From JBBECE01 sp040881985 (GTDB lineage: Bacteria > Pseudomonadota > Alphaproteobacteria > Rhizobiales > Devosiaceae): 64,000 nt of DNA. The notes under the pieces are model-generated. The model was not told the origin of the DNA. It did not search any database and saw only the letters and a program-made list of their open reading frames with translations. Position numbers and translations under genes: made by a program. Positions within the stretch are counted from its first letter, which is position 1. Each line of letters begins with the position of its first letter. Of the stretch, positions 60,082 to 64,000 are shown piece after piece. The stretch spans positions 62,001-126,000 of the forward strand of contig JBBECE010000013.1 of assembly GCA_040881985.1 (NCBI GenBank), in the 5' to 3' direction.

Positions 60082-60745
60082 TTAGTTGGCCCTAGCCAGC
60101 GCCTTGGTCACCTCTTTCCAGCCAGAATTCATTTGAGTGAAACCCGATATTCCTGCGCTCTCGTGACTAAGATATCGGTGCAACTCAACCATAACCAATC
60201 GGCGTTCCGGATCGCTCACCGTCTCATCAGTTTGAAGGAGTTCGACCTCGGTCTTGATTGCGGACCACGAGAGATGGAAAAGCGATACGCTCTTCGTCAG
60301 TGCACCCGACAAAGTGACCGGCGAATGGGTCGGCAGCGCGGTGAACTGGTTGGAAATTGTAATTACAGCTGAGATGTCGAAGTCTTTCGCTAGTTCGACA
60401 TACCTTTGAACCTGGTCTAAAAGTAACTCGGCTTTCCCATGCTTGACCTCGACCAGGGCCTTCCACGAACTTCGGCCCGTATTGAGCACAATCAACGCAT
60501 CGGGTCGGTCACCCTGATGATTGGTTCCTTTGAAGACGACCTCGGCGAATGTTGTGACCGTTGTGCGAATACCAATGTGTTGGCCCAAAGGGCCCAAGAC
60601 CGCTTCAGCAAACTCCGGTACAATTCGCAGCGCGGCGAGAACCGGCGAGAACCGGCGATAGAAGGCGAATTTCTTTGTTCGTTTCGCTGACGGCAGGGAT
60701 TAGTCGCGCGATTTCGCCAGAAACCAAGAAATCAGGTCGGGTCAT
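60082..60745 (-). pseudogene. PD-(D/E)XK nuclease-like protein, frameshifted by a 10-bp duplication
   Basis: Reads MTRPDFLVSGEIARLIPAVS from ATG 60745, and after the duplication at 60638-60657 the following frame continues AALRIVPEFAEAVLGPLGQH to a stop at 60082. Removing one 10-bp copy gives 654 bases, exactly 217 codons plus stop, and one continuous protein. The middle part GDRPDALIVLNTGRSSWKAL-VEVK (D ... ExK) resembles the core of PD-(D/E)XK nuclease-like domains, followed by QVQRYVELAKDFDISAVITISNQF. It resembles the N-terminal part of larger uncharacterised proteins. GC is much lower than average (60241-60300 53 percent, 60361-60420 42 percent), which suggests transfer. Possibly reversible by slippage. 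Confidence 0.7.
60638..60657. repeat. 10-bp tandem duplication within the nuclease-like gene
   Basis: gaaccggcga occurs twice in a row. One copy too many for the reading frame on the minus strand; deletion of either restores the 217-codon gene. Confidence 0.8.
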
Positions 60746-61195
60746 CGATTCCCCCAAGTCGAAAACAAGCATCGCTCAAATATTTTTTCATCCTATCTTG
60801 GAGTAGTGCGTTCTCGAACCCCCAACTTATCCCCGCCCTCTTCCCCCATGCTAATCTCTCCCCACCTTCTCGCCGGTAGCGAGGATGCATACGAGCATCT
60901 GGTGAGAAGGGTTCGGGTGGGCGGCGGTCGCGCCGTCCAGGCGAAAGCCGTCCGCGATTTGACGGCGCCGGCCCCATTTGGCCGAGCGTTCGGGGAGCCG
61001 CAAGGCTCTCGGGGCCATCGAGCACCCCCGCGATGCACGGCGATAAGCCCAAAATCCCGGACGCGTGGGGCGAAGTGCGCTTCACATTCCGCCGACCACC
61101 GGCATAGAGGCGAGCTTCGCCCCGCGCCGCGGCTCTCATTCGAATTCCGAAGGCGAAAGTCTGTCGGAGGCGTGAGCATGGCCACCTTTTCAAAT

Positions 61196-61226
61196 CCCTC
61201 ATTGCCCGCTTCACGCGGGCAATCCA
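61196..61226 (-). repeat. REP-like palindrome, left unit of an inverted pair
   Basis: Hairpin stem GCCCGC-TTCAC-GCGGGC flanked by CCCTCATT and AATCCA. Its reverse complement matches the right unit at most positions, so the two face each other. Confidence 0.6.
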
Positions 61227-61279
61227 GCGCGCCGCGCCGGCGGCGCAATGGAATCATTGGCGCACCAGACGGCGCGGAC

Positions 61280-61310
61280 TGGATCACCCGGACAAGCCGG
61301 GCGATGAGGG
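61280..61310 (+). repeat. REP-like palindrome, right unit of an inverted pair
   Basis: TGGATCA, stem CCCGG-ACAAG-CCGGG, CGATGAGGG. This form is a frequent dispersed intergenic element in alphaproteobacteria. Paired inversely with 61196-61226, 53 bases apart. Confidence 0.6.
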
Positions 61311-61396
61311 AAAGGGACCGGGAAAAGCCGCCGCCCTTCCCTCTCGCCGCCGCGCCTGCTAGGGCTCGCCAGACGCCGCAAGGGGGCCCGACAAAA

Positions 61397-62083
61397 ATGC
61401 CGAAATACCTCGCCGAGGCCATCGGCACCTTCGCGCTGGTTTTCTTCGGCTGCGCCTCGATCGTCTTCGGCGCCTACCCGTCGGATTTCCCGCTCGGCAT
61501 TCTGCCGATCGGGCTCTCGTTTGGCCTCACCGTCGCCGCCATGGTCTATCTCGTCGGGCCCATTTCGGGCGCCCATCTCAATCCCGCGGTCACTTTGGGC
61601 GTCTGGGCCGCCGGCCGCCTGCCGGCGCGTGACGTCGCGCCTTATATCGTCGCCCAGTTTGTCGGGGCGGCCCTCGGCGCCGGCGCCCTCGCGCTCATCG
61701 CGCTGGGCCATGTCGGCGGCTATGATCTCGGCGCGCAAGGCCTCGGCCAGACGACGTACGATCCCGCCGCCTGGGGCCTCGCCCCCGTCATCGCCGTCGA
61801 ATTCCTCGGCACGCTGATGTTCGTCGCGGTCATTCTCGCCGTCGCCTCCGCCGCCCGCCCCGTCGCCCATGCCGGGCTGGTTATCGGGCTGACGCTGATG
61901 ATCCTGCATCTGATGTTCGTTCCCGTTTCGGGCAATTCGCTCAATCCCGCCCGCTCGCTCGGCCCGGCGCTGTTCGTCGGCGGGGCGGCGCTTTCCCAGC
62001 TCTGGCTCTATCTCGTCGTGCCCTCGCTCGCCGGGCTCGCCGCCGGCTGGCTCACCCGCCGCCTCGATGCATCGCGGCCATAG
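61397..62083 (+). CDS. aqpZ: Aquaporin Z-type water channel
   Basis: 228 residues from ATG 61397, six helices plus two half-helices. Both NPA motifs are intact: HLNPAVTLG at residues 61-69 (NPA 62-64) and SLNPARSLG (NPA 183-185). Selectivity-filter positions by comparison with E. coli AqpZ are Phe42, His171, Asn180 and Arg186; E. coli has Thr at the third. Phe and His at the first two argue for a water rather than glycerol channel; the Asn is unusual. Osmotic water flux across the inner membrane. The frame is open upstream but the start MPKYLAEAIGTFALVFFGCA is the family N-terminus. Stands alone with flanking spacers. Confidence 0.93.
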   Translation: MPKYLAEAIGTFALVFFGCASIVFGAYPSDFPLGILPIGLSFGLTVAAMVYLVGPISGAHLNPAVTLGVWAAGRLPARDVAPYIVAQFVGAALGAGALALIALGHVGGYDLGAQGLGQTTYDPAAWGLAPVIAVEFLGTLMFVAVILAVASAARPVAHAGLVIGLTLMILHLMFVPVSGNSLNPARSLGPALFVGGAALSQLWLYLVVPSLAGLAAGWLTRRLDASRP

Positions 62084-62171
62084 ACCGGCCCGCCCCTCAT
62101 TGGCTAGATTGCCCTTTCAAGCCGGCCCGCCTCAAAGGGTAGAGGCCGCGCCATTCAGGGAGTTGTCTCTC

Positions 62172-62960
62172 ATGCACAAATTCACCGCCGCCTTCGCCGC
62201 GGCAGCCATGGCTTCCCTTGCCGCCCCGGCGCTGGCGCAGGGCCTGCCCGATCTCGAGGGCCGCACCATCGTCGCGGTCACCGAGAACGCCTATACCCCG
62301 CTCAATTTCGCCGATCCCGCCACCGGGGAGGGCATCGGTTTCGAGTACGATGCGATGAACGAAATCGCCCGCCGCCTCAACGCCACGCTCGATTGGCAGC
62401 TCTTCGGCTGGCCCGCCATGCTGCAGGCCGTTGCCGAAGGCCAGTTCGATATCGGCATGGACGGGATTTCGATCACCCCGGAGCGCGCCGAAGAGGTCGC
62501 CTTTTCCGATCCGTTCCTGACCATCGAGCAGGTCATGCTGGTGCGCGCCGACGAAGCCCGCATCACCGGTCCCGAAAGTTTCGCCGCCGATACAAGCCTG
62601 CTGATCGGCGCCCAGGCCGGCACTACCAATTTCTATGTCGCCGTCTACAGCGTGCTCGATGGCGACGAGGCCAATGAGCGCATCAAGCTGTTCGATACGT
62701 TCGGCATCTCGGTTCAGGCGCTGAAGACGGGCGATGTCGATATGGTCCTGATGGATTCGGCTTCCTCGAGGGGCTATATCGGGGCCGAGCCCGGCGCGTT
62801 CAAAACCGTCGGCACCCCGCTTGGCACCGACAACCTCGGGTTCATCTTCCCGAAAGGCTCCGATCTTGTCGGCCCGATCAACGCCGCGCTCGCCGAGATG
62901 CGCGCTGACGGCACGATCGAGGTGCTCTACAAGAAGTGGTTCATCGATTATTACGAGTAA
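62172..62960 (+). CDS. Amino-acid ABC transporter substrate-binding protein
   Basis: 262 residues from ATG 62172, with signal peptide MHKFTAAFAAAAMASLAAPALA and likely cleavage before QG. SBP_bac_3 fold: IVAVTENAYTPLNFADP near residue 38, GIGFEYDAMNEIARRLNATLDW, FDIGMDGISITPERAEEVAFSDPF near 95, GAQAGTTNFYVA near 145 and GFIFPKGSDLVGPINAALAEM near 222. Binds a polar or basic amino acid in the periplasm and delivers it to the permease encoded just downstream. It is the first gene of the pair; no ATPase gene follows in the window. Confidence 0.92.
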   Translation: MHKFTAAFAAAAMASLAAPALAQGLPDLEGRTIVAVTENAYTPLNFADPATGEGIGFEYDAMNEIARRLNATLDWQLFGWPAMLQAVAEGQFDIGMDGISITPERAEEVAFSDPFLTIEQVMLVRADEARITGPESFAADTSLLIGAQAGTTNFYVAVYSVLDGDEANERIKLFDTFGISVQALKTGDVDMVLMDSASSRGYIGAEPGAFKTVGTPLGTDNLGFIFPKGSDLVGPINAALAEMRADGTIEVLYKKWFIDYYE

Positions 62961-63040
62961 TCCCGCTTCCGGCGGTCCGCGGGTGAATTCTCCCCCGGAC
63001 CCCCCCCACACCCCGGCCGCCGCGGCGCAAGCGCCGCGAA

Positions 63041-63835
63041 TTGCCCTGGTGGCTCCTCGCCGTGGCGCTGCTTGCGGTGCTCTTCCTCTGGTCGATCGCG
63101 GCCAACCGCGACTACAACATCATTTTCCGCGCCCTGGTCGGCGGCATTTTCACGACGCTCTACGTCACCTTTTTCGCGTTTTCTCTGGCGCTGATCCTGG
63201 GGCTTGCCGTAGCGCTCGCCCGCACCTCGAACTCGATGGTGCTGCGCCAGGCGGCGACCTTCTACACCGAAATCGTTCGTGGCATCCCCGTGCTGGTGGT
63301 TCTCTTCTATGTCGCCTTTGTCGGCGCGCCGGCACTCGTCGATTGGGTCAATTGGCTGATCTCGCCGATGGTCGAGGCCGGGTTCGTCGGGCCGATGCAC
63401 ATCCGGCAATTCGATTTCACCTGGCGGGCGATCATCGCGTTGATGGTTTGCTATTCGGCCTTCATCGCCGAAATCTTCCGCGCCGGCATCGAGGCTGTGC
63501 CGCGCGGGCAGGTCGAGGCGGCGCGATCGCTCGGGTTGTCGCGCTGGAACACCTTTCGCCACGTCGTCGCCCCGCAGGCCGTCCGCACCATCTTGCCCCC
63601 GCTCGGCAACGACTTTGTCGCCATGATCAAGGATTCGGCGCTGGTCTCAGCCCTCGGCGTCCAGGACATCACTCAGCTCGGCAAGATCTATTCGGCCAGC
63701 ACCTTCAAATTCTTCGAGACCTACAATGTCGTCGCCTTCCTCTATCTCGTGATGACCATCTCGCTGGCGCTGCTGGTGCGCGTCATCGAGCGGCGCATGG
63801 CGCGCGGCTATGGCGAAGTGGAAAGACTGCGATAG
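63041..63835 (+). CDS. Amino-acid ABC transporter permease (HisM/GlnP family)
   Basis: 264 residues from a TTG at 63041. Family blocks: helix LLAVALLAVLFLWSIAAN, GGIFTTLYVTFFAFSLALILG near residue 34, EIVRGIPVLVVLFYVAFVG near 78 and the EAA loop VEAARSLGLSRWNTFRHVVAPQAVRTILPPLGND near 165. The N-terminus is uncertain: a GTG at 62983 with AAT TCT CCC would give a proline/arginine-rich start in line with relatives, but it is in a different frame and joins only across the C-run at 63000-63007. Either the gene begins at 63041 or a run-length error or mutation broke the frame. An ATPase partner must be elsewhere. Confidence 0.88.
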   Translation: MPWWLLAVALLAVLFLWSIAANRDYNIIFRALVGGIFTTLYVTFFAFSLALILGLAVALARTSNSMVLRQAATFYTEIVRGIPVLVVLFYVAFVGAPALVDWVNWLISPMVEAGFVGPMHIRQFDFTWRAIIALMVCYSAFIAEIFRAGIEAVPRGQVEAARSLGLSRWNTFRHVVAPQAVRTILPPLGNDFVAMIKDSALVSALGVQDITQLGKIYSASTFKFFETYNVVAFLYLVMTISLALLVRVIERRMARGYGEVERLR

Positions 63836-63860
63836 CCGGTTTATCAAGACACGGGGGGGG

Positions 63861-63893
63861 GGAAGGAAAACCCGGCGGTTGCGGCCGCCGGGT
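63861..63893 (-). terminator. Rho-independent terminator of the minus-strand gene at the right edge
   Basis: Perfect 9-bp stem (63870-63878 with 63885-63893), loop of six bases, followed on the minus strand by TTTTCCTTCC. Located 28 bases past the stop of the partial gene. On the plus strand no T tract follows, but it could also limit read-through from the permease gene. Confidence 0.75.
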
Positions 63894-63920
63894 CTGAGGC
63901 GCGGGTGACAACCGGGTCGA

Positions 63921-64000
63921 CTAGCCGTCGGACTCCATCGTCTTGTCATCGGTCGCCATCGGATCGCAGCCTTCCATCGGCCCGGCCATGGCGTCGTCCG
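63921..64000 (-). CDS. C-terminal end of an unidentified protein
   Basis: The last 26 codons of a minus-strand gene that continues beyond the window, ending at TAG 63923-63921. The tail reads AMAGPMEGCDPMATDDKTME-SDG, a Met/Asp/Gly-rich low-complexity acidic end with one Cys. No family can be named. It is followed by a good terminator, which supports a real gene end in this frame. Confidence 0.55.
   Translation of the reverse strand, partial: DDAMAGPMEGCDPMATDDKTMESDG

Larger units (their letters stand above)
60746..61396. other. Repeat-containing intergenic region before aqpZ
   Basis: About 650 bases without a supportable gene. The aquaporin frame stays open through it, but the sequence has no protein-like pattern before 61397. 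It contains several short GC-rich hairpins and an inverted pair of REP-like palindromes (61196-61226 and 61280-61310). Confidence 0.5.

Noticed and set aside
63870..63893. Hairpin as terminator of the permease gene
   Set aside because: The T tract follows only on the minus strand; assigned to the partial gene at the right edge instead.

Overview
The window is GC-rich, gene-dense chromosomal DNA from an alphaproteobacterium, most likely of the Hyphomicrobiales/Rhizobiales type. Supporting features are the infC-rpmI-rplT-pheS-pheT block, a membrane-bound ferritin-like exporter (MbfA), a Calvin-type class II aldolase, a complex I NDUFA9-like protein next to uppP, a GST and queG, and alphaproteobacterial palindromic intergenic repeats. 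Many genes use GTG or TTG starts and overlap their neighbours by 1-8 bases. A run of ten Ns at 59755-59764 shows that this is a draft scaffold, so linkage across that point is assumed.

Layout. 1-3108 (minus): the 5' part of a hydrogenase-4/formate-hydrogenlyase-type membrane module, hyfB-hyfC-hyfE. 3109-6170: a locus built around tRNA-Leu(CAG). It holds the intact tRNA (6029-6115, minus), a second diverged tRNA-Leu-like element with a matching promoter (3123-3256), a loose 3' tRNA fragment (3339-3359), a fructose-1,6-bisphosphatase gene split by an in-frame TGA, and an intact Calvin-type aldolase. 6270-11700: housekeeping genes (NDUFA9-like, uppP, GST, queG, an SDR, an alpha/beta hydrolase). 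11831-18990: translation genes infC, rpmI, rplT, pheS and pheT, with a MATE transporter after infC and an unknown, less GC-rich gene wedged between pheS and pheT.

18994-51273 is a large surface-polysaccharide locus. It encodes a capsule-type glycosyltransferase, two GT8 enzymes plus a broken third, a probable DxDE glycosyltransferase, an O-antigen ligase/polymerase, a CapD/FlaA1-type dehydratase, GT4 enzymes (one fused to a GH99-like domain), a CapK-like adenylating enzyme, a CE4-like deacetylase, WecB, a Wzm/Wzt ABC exporter, a WecA/MraY-type initiating transferase and two methyltransferases. Two tightly coupled minus-strand operons inside it stand out. One joins an arylsulfotransferase, two tiny membrane proteins and a cytosolic-type sulfotransferase. 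The other joins a GMC oxidoreductase, a 67-residue protein and a radical SAM/SPASM-like protein that is interrupted by an amber codon. A decayed copy of the C-terminus of an aldo/keto reductase at 25090 matches the intact gene at 51289, so about 26 kb of the locus lies between direct repeats.

51289-59743: aldo/keto reductase, a choline-dehydrogenase-like GMC oxidoreductase, alpha/beta hydrolase, mbfA, CHAD, an extensin-like protein and lepA. After the scaffold gap come a nuclease-fold-like gene frameshifted by a 10-bp tandem duplication, an inverted pair of REP-like palindromes, aqpZ, a polar amino-acid ABC transporter (binding protein plus permease) and the 3' end of an unknown minus-strand gene with its terminator. 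I saw no CRISPR array, rRNA, complete insertion sequence or integrase gene.
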